The position numbers and the translations under genes were made by a program. From Bacteroidales bacterium (GTDB lineage: Bacteria; Bacteroidota; Bacteroidia; Bacteroidales; P3), in NCBI GenBank assembly GCA_016292015.1, contig JAEEZY010000029.1, forward strand, positions 62,001-126,000: 64,000 nt of DNA, in the 5' to 3' direction. Positions 7,998-16,493 of this stretch are shown here, piece after piece. Each line of letters opens with the position of its first letter. Within the stretch, counting starts at the first letter, position 1. The notes beneath the pieces were generated by a model that was given only the letters and a program-made list of their open reading frames with translations, made no database searches and had not been told where the DNA came from.

Positions 7998-10489
7998 TGA
8001 AATATTCTGAGATATCCAAAATCATCAAATCGAAAGACTTCAAAGTGGCCGACGACGAGTGTGTCATAGTACACCTCCTCACCGATAGCCGCACCCTTAT
8101 CGACCCTTGTGGCACCATTTTTTTCGCAATAACCACAAAACGGAATACCGGGTGCAGGTATGTCGAGGAACTGTATGCCAAGGGCGTGCGTTCCTTCGTC
8201 CTCCCCAACGGGGCAGGGGAGGAGTTGCGGTCGGTCGTGTCCGGCTGGGCTGACGTGAACGTGTGGTATGTGAAAGACGTGGTAAAGGCGTTGCAGGCTA
8301 TCGCCGCCGCCCATCGCGACCATTTTGGCATACCGGTGGTCGGCATCACTGGCAGCAACGGCAAGACCATCGTGAAGGATTGGCTCGTGCAGCTGCTGTC
8401 GCCCGACAGGCATGTCGTGGCCTCGCCCAAGAGCTACAACTCCCAGATAGGTGTTCCGCTCTCGGTATGGCAGATGAAGCCGTCTGACAGTATCGCCATT
8501 TTTGAAGCCGGTATCTCTGAATCGGGCGAGATGGTCGCCCTGCGGAATGTCATCAAGCCTACCATCGGCATATTCACCAACATTGGCCAGGCTCACGACG
8601 AGAACTTCCTGACACGTCCGCAGAAAGTGGCCGAGAAGCTGCAGCTCTTCACCCACTGCGAGACGCTGATATACTGCAGCGACCACAAGGATATCCGCTA
8701 TGTCGTGTCGGAACAGGAGAGCTTGAAGGACGTGGCCTGCTACACATGGGGCCATTCGTCGGACGACAAAGTCCAGCTGCTCGACGTGAAATACGGCCCG
8801 CACAGCACCACGCTCTCGATAAAACTGGCCGGAGGCTGTCACGACATAGTAATCCCCTTCATCGACTACGCCTCTGTTGAAAACGCGATGCATTGCATCA
8901 CCTTCATGGTTTATGCAGGCTATTCCGTCGAGGAGATCAAAGAACGTTGCTCCAAGCTGGTGTCAGTCGAGATGCGTCTCGAACTCAACGAAGGCATCAA
9001 CAACAGCATTCTCATCAACGACGGCTATAGCCTTGACATGAACTCCCTTTCCATAGCCTTGGACTATCTGCAGCATGTGCAGCAATACTACAACAAGACG
9101 TTGGTGCTGAGTGACTTTGTCCAGTCGGGGATGGTCGAGCAGGAACTCTATTCCCAGGTGGCGCAGCTCATACGTCAACGCGGCATAACCAAGTTTATAG
9201 GCATCGGTGAGGCCTTGTCCCGTAACAGGAGCCTCTTCGAGGACGTTGCGTCAGACTTCTACCCGACGACCGATGCATTCTTGTTGGAATACCCAATATC
9301 GTCCATCTCGAACGAGACAATATTGCTCAAAGGCGCCCGCAAGTTCCGTTTCGAAAACATAGCCAAGGTGCTTCAACGCAAGTCTCACGAAACCATCATG
9401 GAGGTCAATCTCGGGGCGCTTGTATCCAACCTCAATTATTTTCGAGGACGGATAAAGCCCTCTACCAAGCTGATGGCGATGGTCAAGGCTGCCTCATACG
9501 GCATGGGTAAGGTTGAGGTGGCCAATACCCTGCAGTTCAACCATGCCGACTATCTCACGGTGGCCTACAGCGACGAGGGGGTCGAGCTGCGCCGAAACGG
9601 CATAAGGCTCCCGATAATGGTCATGAACCCCGAAGAGGAGAGCTTCGCCGACATGGTACGCTACCAGCTGGAACCGGACATATACAGTTTCCGGATCTTC
9701 AAATCGTTCTCCAGTACGGTCCGAGCCTTTGGCAGTCGTGACTATCCAGTGCATGTGGAATTCGATACCGGCATGCACCGACTGGGCTTCTCCGAGCAGG
9801 ACATAAACGGATTGGCCGAGAGTTTCAACGCAGGCGACAACGTCTTACGGGTAAGGTCGGTTTTCTCTCATCTTGCATGCAGCGAAGACCCTGCAATGGA
9901 TGACTTCACCAACTCCCAGATTTCGAAATTCAAGAATTGGAGCCGGCGCCTCAAGTCAAAGCTGCCCTATTCCGATGTGCTGTGCCATATCCTCAATTCG
10001 TCAGGTATAGCACGGTTCCCCGAGGCGCAAATGGATATGGTGCGACTCGGAATCGGGCTGTACGGCATATCGCCCGACCCGGACATACAGTCTCACCTCA
10101 AATCGGTCAGCACCCTTAAGACAAAAATATCACAGGTGAAGGACATCCCGGCCGGCGATTCTGTGGGCTACAACCGCCGCTGGATCGCCTCACGCCCTTC
10201 GCGTCTCGCCATCATTCCTATCGGCTACGCTGACGGATTCGCCCGCAGGCTGGGCTATGGCAACAGTGAAGTTACGATCAATGGACAAAAGGCAAAGGTG
10301 GTGGGGAGCGTGTGCATGGATATGTGCTTTGCCGACGTTACGGATATTGATTGTCGCGAGGGCGATGACGTGGTCATATATGGCGATGCACAGACCATAC
10401 ACCATCTTTCGGCAGTCGGCGACACCATACCCTACGAGATATTCACCTCGGTGTCACAGCGTGTGAAACGGGTCTATTACCACGAATAA
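7997..10489 (+). CDS. murF-alr: Bifunctional MurF ligase / alanine racemase
   Basis: An 830-residue fusion making the D-alanine-containing end of the peptidoglycan stem peptide. The N-terminal half (to about residue 450) is the UDP-MurNAc-tripeptide:D-Ala-D-Ala ligase, with the ATP-binding loop GITGSNGKT near residue 115 and the EAGISESGEM segment that follows. The C-terminal half is a fold-type III alanine racemase with the PLP lysine in MAMVKAASYGMG (about residue 496), where AVVKANAYGHG is usual, and the catalytic tyrosine region near GYNRRW. This fusion is characteristic of Bacteroidetes. The start overlaps the DUF2851 stop. A strong terminator follows. Confidence 0.95.
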   Translation: MKYSEISKIIKSKDFKVADDECVIVHLLTDSRTLIDPCGTIFFAITTKRNTGCRYVEELYAKGVRSFVLPNGAGEELRSVVSGWADVNVWYVKDVVKALQAIAAAHRDHFGIPVVGITGSNGKTIVKDWLVQLLSPDRHVVASPKSYNSQIGVPLSVWQMKPSDSIAIFEAGISESGEMVALRNVIKPTIGIFTNIGQAHDENFLTRPQKVAEKLQLFTHCETLIYCSDHKDIRYVVSEQESLKDVACYTWGHSSDDKVQLLDVKYGPHSTTLSIKLAGGCHDIVIPFIDYASVENAMHCITFMVYAGYSVEEIKERCSKLVSVEMRLELNEGINNSILINDGYSLDMNSLSIALDYLQHVQQYYNKTLVLSDFVQSGMVEQELYSQVAQLIRQRGITKFIGIGEALSRNRSLFEDVASDFYPTTDAFLLEYPISSISNETILLKGARKFRFENIAKVLQRKSHETIMEVNLGALVSNLNYFRGRIKPSTKLMAMVKAASYGMGKVEVANTLQFNHADYLTVAYSDEGVELRRNGIRLPIMVMNPEEESFADMVRYQLEPDIYSFRIFKSFSSTVRAFGSRDYPVHVEFDTGMHRLGFSEQDINGLAESFNAGDNVLRVRSVFSHLACSEDPAMDDFTNSQISKFKNWSRRLKSKLPYSDVLCHILNSSGIARFPEAQMDMVRLGIGLYGISPDPDIQSHLKSVSTLKTKISQVKDIPAGDSVGYNRRWIASRPSRLAIIPIGYADGFARRLGYGNSEVTINGQKAKVVGSVCMDMCFADVTDIDCREGDDVVIYGDAQTIHHLSAVGDTIPYEIFTSVSQRVKRVYYHE

Positions 10490-10515
10490 ACTTCTGCCAG
10501 GCAAAATGAAACAAA

Positions 10516-10552
10516 CAGCCGCCTGCACCATGTGCAGGCGGCTGCTCTTTTT
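10516..10552 (+). terminator. Intrinsic terminator after murF-alr, probably bidirectional
   Basis: A perfect 13-bp stem (CAGCCGCCTGCAC at 10516-10528 with its complement at 10532-10544) and a 3-base loop is followed by CTCTTTTT. The other flank is A-rich, so it can also end the convergent minus-strand gene at 10570. Confidence 0.93.
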
Positions 10553-10569
10553 AAACGTAAGGGGTTTCC

Positions 10570-11358
10570 TTATTCGAAATACTCAATACGGCGGTTTGTT
10601 ATGAAAGTCGGCACGGCATTGTCCTTCTCCAAAGTGTATTGGGTCTTCTGAACCCAGTTGCCGTGGTCGTCGTATTTGTATTGATACAGTGTGGTGCTTA
10701 CTTCGGCGTCTTCGTCGGTATAGTCGTAGGTTGTCACGTTGATGGGCTGCAGGTGTGAGTCATACTCGTAGTGGTAGTCCATTATCTTGCTGTTCGAACG
10801 GTCGAAAACCGACGTATGATGCACCGCCCCGTCGAAGTCGTAGCCATAGACCTCACGGCGATAGACATTGTTCTTGGCATCGTTGTAGCTGCGTTGTTTC
10901 AGTTTTCCCGACTCGTCGTATTTGTAGAGTACACGGTGTTCTATCTGGCGTTCGGCGTCTTCCACGTAACTCTCGCACAGCACATTGTTCTTGTCGTAGA
11001 TATAGTATGTGCGTCCAATGATCTGTTCTTGGTTGTCAACAATGTGTTCCAAGGTTACAAGGCCGAAGCCGTCGTGTTTGTATCGTGAACGGAAAAGCAT
11101 ATTGTCTTCGTCAGCGGACAGGAAGGTCATGCTGCGGCGCTGACCTTTCTCATTGTAGAGTGTCTCGGTTTTTTCCAGCTGTGAGCCATACTGCATGTCG
11201 CCATCCCGGTCCACAAGAGCTTCATACATCGTCGACGACACCTTCTTCACGTTGCCCCTTAACCCATCCTGTTCGCATTCACGCTGTGCAGTCTGTGCTG
11301 AGGCAGAGGAAATCAATGCGCCAATCAAAAGTGCCGATACTATGACATTAGTTTTCAT
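10570..11358 (-). CDS. Secreted YD/RHS-like repeat protein, function unknown
   Basis: A 262-residue exported protein with a clear signal peptide (about residues 1-21, ending SSASAQ). The mature part is a series of beta-hairpin repeats of the type Y-x-Y-D-x-x-G/N (for example YKYDESGKLKQRSY, YGYDFDG, YHYEYDSHLQP, YQYKYDDHGNW), similar to single YD/RHS repeats, each 20-25 residues. There is no RHS toxin core or nuclease domain. Such small secreted repeat proteins are common in Bacteroidales and have no assigned role. It faces murF-alr across a terminator. MORN-type relatives occur elsewhere in the window at 41009, 60453 and the right edge. Confidence 0.65.
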   Translation of the reverse strand: MKTNVIVSALLIGALISSASAQTAQRECEQDGLRGNVKKVSSTMYEALVDRDGDMQYGSQLEKTETLYNEKGQRRSMTFLSADEDNMLFRSRYKHDGFGLVTLEHIVDNQEQIIGRTYYIYDKNNVLCESYVEDAERQIEHRVLYKYDESGKLKQRSYNDAKNNVYRREVYGYDFDGAVHHTSVFDRSNSKIMDYHYEYDSHLQPINVTTYDYTDEDAEVSTTLYQYKYDDHGNWVQKTQYTLEKDNAVPTFITNRRIEYFE

Positions 11359-11451
11359 CCTGCGTATTTTTAAGTTTATGCAATGATTAACGCAGCATCT
11401 TCGGTTTTATTTTGTTTAATGGTGATATTGTAAAAATTATGACGTCCTTTT

Positions 11452-12417
11452 TTATTTACCGGACAGCCATTGGTCAATATGCCCGAAAACGATGTCGGCC
11501 CTTGCGGCGAAGCTTTCCTCGGTGGCAAAGGCGATATGTGGAGTGAGCAGGCAGTTCGGCGCGTCGAGGAGGCAGTGTGACAGGGGAAGCGGTGGTTCCT
11601 GTTCAAACACATCAAAAGCGGCACCAGCTATAGTCCCCTCTTTCAAGGCTTCGGCCACGGCTTGTATGTCGCATACCAGACCGCGTGCCGTATTGACCAG
11701 CAATGCCGTCGGTTTCATCATGTTCAACTGCTCTTTCCCGACAAGCCCCCTCGTTTCATTATTCATCGGAACGTGTAGGCTTACGATGTCGCATTCTTTC
11801 ATCAATTCTTCGAGGGATACGTATTTTACCCCCATCTCCTCTATGTCTTTGTGGCGGCTTCGGCTGTAGGCAATGACCTTGCACCCGAAAGCCAGCAGTA
11901 GCCGTATCATTGCGGTGCCTATGGCGCCGGTGCCGACAATGCCCACGGTTTTGCCTTTCAATTCACGCCCCAGGAACAAACCGCGCCCTTTGCCTTCACG
12001 TATCACGCCATCCATGCACGTAACTTGGCGCAGCAAGTCAATCATCATCCCCACCGCAAGCTCGCTGACCGCTGTGGTCGAATAGCCGGCGGCGTTCTGT
12101 ACCTCGATGCCGTGCTCGCGACAGTAGTCAAGGTCAATATGGTCAAGCCCTGTGAATGCCACTGAAAGGTATTTCAGTTTTGTGCATTTTTCAAGCACCT
12201 CACGCGGTAGCTTTATATTGGATACCACCACCACGTCGGCATCATGCATACGTTCAATCAAGGTGTCCTGACTCTCGTTGCGGTCAAGGAAGTAGTTGAA
12301 GGCGTGTCCTTTGTCAGAATATTTTTTTTTCAGTTGCTCGAAACGCTCTTTTGATATGCCCAATGGCTCAACACATGAAATAATCATTTTTTTAATGTTT
12401 TGGTTATAGTTGTTCAT
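11452..12417 (-). CDS. D-isomer-specific 2-hydroxyacid dehydrogenase
   Basis: A 321-residue NAD-dependent dehydrogenase of the D-2-hydroxyacid family (glycerate/phosphoglycerate dehydrogenase-like). The Rossmann loop reads GIVGTGAIGTAMIRLLLAFG near residues 145-165. The catalytic Arg is in VNTARGLVCD, the Glu in DVFEQEPPLP and the His in LTPHIAFATEE. The substrate is not determined. The ATG at 12417 overlaps the stop of the upstream flavin reductase in ATGA; a second ATG ten codons in (MIISCVEPLG) is also plausible. The pair probably forms a two-gene operon. Confidence 0.88.
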   Translation of the reverse strand: MNNYNQNIKKMIISCVEPLGISKERFEQLKKKYSDKGHAFNYFLDRNESQDTLIERMHDADVVVVSNIKLPREVLEKCTKLKYLSVAFTGLDHIDLDYCREHGIEVQNAAGYSTTAVSELAVGMMIDLLRQVTCMDGVIREGKGRGLFLGRELKGKTVGIVGTGAIGTAMIRLLLAFGCKVIAYSRSRHKDIEEMGVKYVSLEELMKECDIVSLHVPMNNETRGLVGKEQLNMMKPTALLVNTARGLVCDIQAVAEALKEGTIAGAAFDVFEQEPPLPLSHCLLDAPNCLLTPHIAFATEESFAARADIVFGHIDQWLSGK

Positions 12418-12983
12418 TTTTTCTTTTTCACAGAGAATCCGAATCCTCCCAATCGTTCCCCAAGTCCATAGTAGCGTCCGTGAGAGTAGGCGAGGGGTTG
12501 TGCGTGGTTCAGCTGGAAAGAGCCGGTGCCCTTGTCAATCAGGTTCTCCTCTGCGTCTATGGCCACAACTTCGGCTATGAACATATCATGGCTGCCGAGT
12601 TCCTTTACCTCTGTCACACGGCATTCGATATTTAGAGGACTTTCTCCTATAAGCGGAGCCTTCACCACCTGACCTCTTTCCGCTGTCAGCTTCATCTCCT
12701 TGAACTTGTCGAAATCCCGGCCGCTTTTAACTCCACACCAGTCAGTGGCGTAAGCCAGTCGCTCAGTTGTGAGGTTTATCACAAATTCGCCGCTCTCTGC
12801 AATCATGTGATGCGAGTATCGTTCTTTCCTTACCGAGATGTAGCACATCGCAGGATCTGAGCATATCGTACCAGTCCACGCCACTGTAATGATGTTTTTC
12901 TCTCCGTTTAAATCCCCGCACGATACCATCACGGCGGGTAAAGGATAAATAAGTGTTCCAGGTTTGAATCCTACCTTACCCAT
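12414..12983 (-). CDS. Flavin reductase family protein (FMN-binding split barrel)
   Basis: A 189-residue protein of the flavin reductase/DIM6-NTAB family that binds FMN and passes electrons from NAD(P)H. Conserved blocks are the N-terminal YPLPAVMVSCG, NIITVAWTGTICSDPAMCYISVRKERYSHHMI (about residues 30-62) and FVINLTTERLAYATDWCGVKSGRDFDKF (about 68-95). It ends in a lysine cluster. Its stop overlaps the start of the 2-hydroxyacid dehydrogenase. A hairpin just upstream separates it from dnaA. The partner oxygenase or substrate is not identifiable. Confidence 0.88.
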   Translation of the reverse strand: MGKVGFKPGTLIYPLPAVMVSCGDLNGEKNIITVAWTGTICSDPAMCYISVRKERYSHHMIAESGEFVINLTTERLAYATDWCGVKSGRDFDKFKEMKLTAERGQVVKAPLIGESPLNIECRVTEVKELGSHDMFIAEVVAIDAEENLIDKGTGSFQLNHAQPLAYSHGRYYGLGERLGGFGFSVKKKK

Positions 12984-12994
12984 TTTGCTGTCCT

Positions 12995-13032
12995 TATAAA
13001 AGACAATCAGACACTCGGTCGGTGTCTGATTG
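12995..13032 (-). terminator. Intrinsic terminator of dnaA
   Basis: CAATCAGACAC at 13004-13014 pairs with its complement at 13022-13032 around a 7-base loop. On the minus strand the hairpin is followed by TCTTTTAT. It lies between dnaA and the flavin reductase gene. Confidence 0.75.
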
Positions 13033-13084
13033 CCTTGAATTCATTCTGTTAAAAAACAAAGATTATCATTTGGCCTGCGTTTCG

Positions 13085-14521
13085 CTAGTCTTTCAGTTTC
13101 TTGTCCAGTTCGTCAACCCAGCATTGGAACTGCTTGTCGGTCTCCGCCAGGTTAGCCACTGTTTTGCATGCATGCAGCACTGTTGCGTGGTCCTTGTTGC
13201 CACACTGTAGGCCGATGATTGCCAATGATGACTTTGTGAGTTTTTTTGCGAAATACATCGTCAGCTGGCGGGCCTGCACTATCTCACGTTTCCTTGTGTG
13301 TGACTGGATGCTATCGACAGGCAGGTTGAAGTAGTCGCATACCACTTTTTGTATGTAGTCAATCGTTATCTCTCTCGACGTGCTCTTCACAAACTTGTCA
13401 ATCATCTGTTTGGCCAGTTCAATTGTGATTTGCTTCTTGTTCAGCGACGACTGTGCAATCAGTGAAATCAGCGCCCCCTCAAGCTCTCTGACGTTGGTGT
13501 TGATGTTGTAGGCGATATACTCTATCACTTCGTGAGACATCTCTATACCCTCGTTTTCGAGTTTCTTCTTCAGTATGGCCATTCTGGTCTCGACATCTGG
13601 TGCCTGCAAATCTGCCGACAGTCCCCACTTTAGTCTCGAAAGCAGCCTGGGTTCCAGCCCTGCCAGCTCCGATGGAGCCTTGTCGCTGGTGATTATAATC
13701 TGTTTGTTGTTCTGGTGCAGATGGTTGAAGATGTGGAAGAATGCCTCCTGTGTTCTTGGGGCTTTGTTTGCCCAGAACTGAATGTCGTCAACAATCAGCA
13801 AATCGACCATCTGGTAGTAGTGGATAAAGTCGTTGGTTCTTCCGTCCCGTCCAGCGTTCATAAACTGCTGAAGGAACGTCTCCGATGTCACGTACAGCAC
13901 CACCTTGTCGGGGTGGTTCTCCTTTGTCTTTATGCCTATGGCGTTTGCAAGGTGAGTCTTGCCAAGTCCAACACCACCATATATCAGCAGTGGGTTGAAC
14001 GATGTTGTGCCAGGGTTCTTAGCCACAGCATATCCAGCCGAACGTGCTAGACGGTTACAGTCGCCCTCCACGAAGTTCTCAAGCGTGTAGTTCTCATTCA
14101 ATTGCGAAGGAATCTTTACCTTTGCAAGTCCCGGGAACACCAGCGGATTGGGCATGTCCTTCTGGCTACCATCGTTCAGGTTCACAGGAATGTCTTTCGG
14201 TCTGTTGTTTACAGCCTGTTTGCCGGTCGAAGGCGCTGACGTCGTTATCGGGGTGATTTGGTCCATGACAATACTGTATTTTAACATTCCTTTGGGGCCG
14301 AGTTCCAGTTTTATGGCCTTTCTCAGCAGGTCGATATAGTGCTCCTCAATATATTCATAATAATATGCACTGGGCACCTCTATCGTCAGTGTTCCGTTCT
14401 CCAGCTGTACCGGCTTTATCGGCGCGAACCATGTCTTGTACAGTTTCTCATTGTCTTCTCCAAGGTTGTCTTTTATCACTTCAAGGCAGTTTGCCCATAC
14501 TGTTTTGTAACTTTTCTCCAT
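13085..14521 (-). CDS. dnaA: Chromosomal replication initiator protein DnaA
   Basis: A 478-residue AAA+ initiator that binds DnaA boxes and opens the origin. Domain I is at the N-terminus (MEKSYKTVWANCLEVIKDN, to about residue 90), followed by a variable linker and domain III. Walker A is LLIYGGVGLGKTHLANAIG, Walker B is VDLLIVDDIQF and sensor motifs lie in KQIIITSDKAPSELAGLEPRLLSRLKWGL. The C-terminal DNA-binding helix-turn-helix ends with the signature GNKDHATVLHACKTV. The start at 14521 was chosen because it gives the family N-terminus; an upstream in-frame ATG would add 30 unrelated basic residues. A possible promoter box (CACCTTTG) lies at 14692-14699. Confidence 0.97.
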   Translation of the reverse strand: MEKSYKTVWANCLEVIKDNLGEDNEKLYKTWFAPIKPVQLENGTLTIEVPSAYYYEYIEEHYIDLLRKAIKLELGPKGMLKYSIVMDQITPITTSAPSTGKQAVNNRPKDIPVNLNDGSQKDMPNPLVFPGLAKVKIPSQLNENYTLENFVEGDCNRLARSAGYAVAKNPGTTSFNPLLIYGGVGLGKTHLANAIGIKTKENHPDKVVLYVTSETFLQQFMNAGRDGRTNDFIHYYQMVDLLIVDDIQFWANKAPRTQEAFFHIFNHLHQNNKQIIITSDKAPSELAGLEPRLLSRLKWGLSADLQAPDVETRMAILKKKLENEGIEMSHEVIEYIAYNINTNVRELEGALISLIAQSSLNKKQITIELAKQMIDKFVKSTSREITIDYIQKVVCDYFNLPVDSIQSHTRKREIVQARQLTMYFAKKLTKSSLAIIGLQCGNKDHATVLHACKTVANLAETDKQFQCWVDELDKKLKD

Positions 14522-15303
14522 CTTTGTCAATCTGTTCTGCTTTTTTGTGTTTACTTGGTTTGTGTATTCAGTTCCTATTTGTTGCGTTCTCGATGCTTTT
14601 CTGGCCCTCACGACTCCTCGTAATCCATTTCCCTGACTACTACTTTTTTGACATATTCAGTCTCAGGTGTCCTCGTTCCTTCAACGCAATGCAAAGGTGC
14701 AACAATTCCTTCGGATGCTTGGTGAAATATTTTTTTGCATAATTAAATTTTTTTTTATAAAGCAAAATCCGCCAAATGTTAAAATGAATCCAGCCTTACC
14801 ACATATTCCACTATAATCTATTTGTTTTATAGCCTTTTATTGAAAAAATCCACATTTGGCCGACGATTATACAACTTATTCTGAAAACCTCCAAATTTTT
14901 TATCGAAAAAAACACCTTTTTCTCTCCATTTTTTCACTTGTTTCTAACCCCTTGATTTGTTTTTTATTGCATGGAATCTTATTTTTATTGTTCTGAAATA
15001 TAGTGGTTTACTATAAACTTTTGACTTTCAGTATTGCTTTGGGATCACACCTTTCTACCGCTCAAAAAATCACTTGTTTCCGTTCTCTCCGTTGTAACTT
15101 GCTGTTAATATCTCGACGTTATCAACAAAAAAATTGTCATAACACTTTTCAACATCATCCGTTGGCCTTTTGTTAGTATGTCGCATCTCCCGCGTCATAT
15201 GTTCTGTATTTGTAACTTATAGATACAAAAATACATCTCTTTGAATAATATTTTCCAGAATCTTGTGTTTAAATAGTGGATTAAATTTGTAATAATCGTC
15301 CTA
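14522..15303. other. AT-rich 780 bp gap beside dnaA; candidate replication origin
   Basis: No gene is visible between dnaA (minus) and the divergent TPR gene (plus). The sequence is strongly AT-rich with many T- and A-runs. It holds near-matches to the DnaA box TTATCCACA, such as TTATCAACA at about 15119-15127, TTATACAAC near 14867 and AATCCACA near 14847, but no perfect box that I can see. The position next to dnaA, length, composition and divergent flanking genes fit an oriC. The weak boxes keep the call tentative. Confidence 0.35.
15282..15289 (+). promoter_or_regulatory. -7 promoter box of the TPR gene
   Basis: TAAATTTG matches TAnnTTTG, 14 bases before the ATG at 15304. A TTG 16 bases upstream could serve as the -33 element. 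Confidence 0.45.
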
Positions 15304-16125
15304 ATGAAGCGCACCTTTTTCCTCTTTGTTTTCATTTTTTCAATTTCCCTTCATGCGCAGAACTCCGCTGACGCTTTGATTGCCCGTGGTATGGGTTACG
15401 ACAGCGGCAACCGCTACGACAGCTCTTCCGTTTGCTACCGTCAGGCGTTGGCTCTCGACCCCCTCAACGTCGAGGCTGGTTGGCGCCTCGCTGCTGTTCT
15501 TTATAAGCAGGACAGTGTCCGCCAGGCCATCGACCTCTGCCAGTCGGTCATCGAGATTGACCGCAAGTGCAAGGATGTCTATAATCTTCTCGGCACCATC
15601 TTTCTCAATCAGTCCAGCTGCAAGAGTGCCGAAGAGTACCTGCGTCGTGCCACCGAGTTTGGTGGCCCCGCATTTGTCCAGGCTTGGTGCCGGCTGGGTG
15701 AGAGTTATCTTTGCCTTGCCGACACTGTGCAGGCCGAGCGTTGCTTTAATTCCGTGATCGAAAATGACCCCTCTTTTCAGCGCGCTTATTTTCTCATGGG
15801 TGAGATTGCTCGTTCCCGCAGCCTCCATTCCCAGGCGGTCGAGTGGTATGGGCAGGCCCTGCGCCGCTTCCCGCTCTATCCCGAGGCACTCGGCTCTATG
15901 GCTCAGAGTTATATTGCGTTGGCCAACCTCAAAGGTGCCATCGACTGCCTATCTAAACTCGCCCGTCTTGTCCCCGACGATCCGGATGTTCACTACCGTC
16001 TTGGGCGTTGTCTGTATCAGAATGGCGAAAACGATAAGGCTCAGCGTTCACTGCAGCGTGCGTTGTCGTTAGATCCGAACTATGCTCAGGCACAGGCGCT
16101 CCTGTCTGTCGTGAACGGGCAGTAG
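15304..16125 (+). CDS. Exported tetratricopeptide-repeat protein
   Basis: A 273-residue protein with a signal peptide (hydrophobic residues 4-17, cut near LHAQN) followed by about six to seven TPR units of 34 residues, for example the repeats beginning NVEAGWRLAAVLY, CKDVYNLLGTIFL, FQRAYFLMGEIAR, YPEALGSMAQSYI and PDVHYRLGRCLYQ. Such helical repeats act as protein-interaction scaffolds in the periplasm or at the outer membrane. Specific partners cannot be inferred. It is divergent from dnaA across the AT-rich gap and ends one base before the convergent FtsB-like gene. Confidence 0.8.
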   Translation: MKRTFFLFVFIFSISLHAQNSADALIARGMGYDSGNRYDSSSVCYRQALALDPLNVEAGWRLAAVLYKQDSVRQAIDLCQSVIEIDRKCKDVYNLLGTIFLNQSSCKSAEEYLRRATEFGGPAFVQAWCRLGESYLCLADTVQAERCFNSVIENDPSFQRAYFLMGEIARSRSLHSQAVEWYGQALRRFPLYPEALGSMAQSYIALANLKGAIDCLSKLARLVPDDPDVHYRLGRCLYQNGENDKAQRSLQRALSLDPNYAQAQALLSVVNGQ

Positions 16126-16434
16126 TCAGTGTTTGGTCAATACAAACACATCCTCGTCTTTTGCTTTCAGGTAATATGTTTCCCTGCCATATTTTTCTAT
16201 GGCAGGCAGGTTCTCTCTCTTGTTTTTCAGCGATGCAGCCTGTATGCTGTCGTTCTTGATCGCCTCGCGGTAGCTCGCCTCCACAGCGTGCAGCTCTTTC
16301 ACCTCCTTCTCCTGTTTCAAGGTCACCAGCAGGTTGTTCTCGTCTAAAAATAGGAACACCACAGCGAAGATAACCAGCGTGGCAACATATTTGTTGCTCA
16401 ACACCTTCCATATCTTTAAAGCCACCTTTTTCAT
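16126..16434 (-). CDS. FtsB/DivIC-like septum formation initiator protein
   Basis: A 102-residue bitopic membrane protein. A short cytoplasmic N-terminus and one membrane helix (about residues 16-31, VATLVIFAVVFLFL) are followed by a coiled coil (LLVTLKQEKEVKELHAVEASYREAI) and a short globular tail (KYGRETYYLKAKDEDVFVL). This is the layout of the FtsB/DivIC family that works with FtsL and FtsQ at the division septum. The YGRE(T/K)Y(Y/F)L tail motif is typical. The adjacent minus-strand lytic transglycosylase is also a cell-wall enzyme, which fits a division or wall context. Confidence 0.85.
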   Translation of the reverse strand: MKKVALKIWKVLSNKYVATLVIFAVVFLFLDENNLLVTLKQEKEVKELHAVEASYREAIKNDSIQAASLKNKRENLPAIEKYGRETYYLKAKDEDVFVLTKH

Positions 16435-16493
16435 AATAAACTAGCCTCTGACCACTTAAAACTTACAGCTTAAAGCCTAAAACAAAAAAACGA

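Noticed and set aside
14521-14611. Longer DnaA N-terminus from an ATG at 14611
   Set aside because: It would add 30 basic residues (MRARKASRTQQ...) not seen in DnaA. The MEKSYKTVW start fits domain I.
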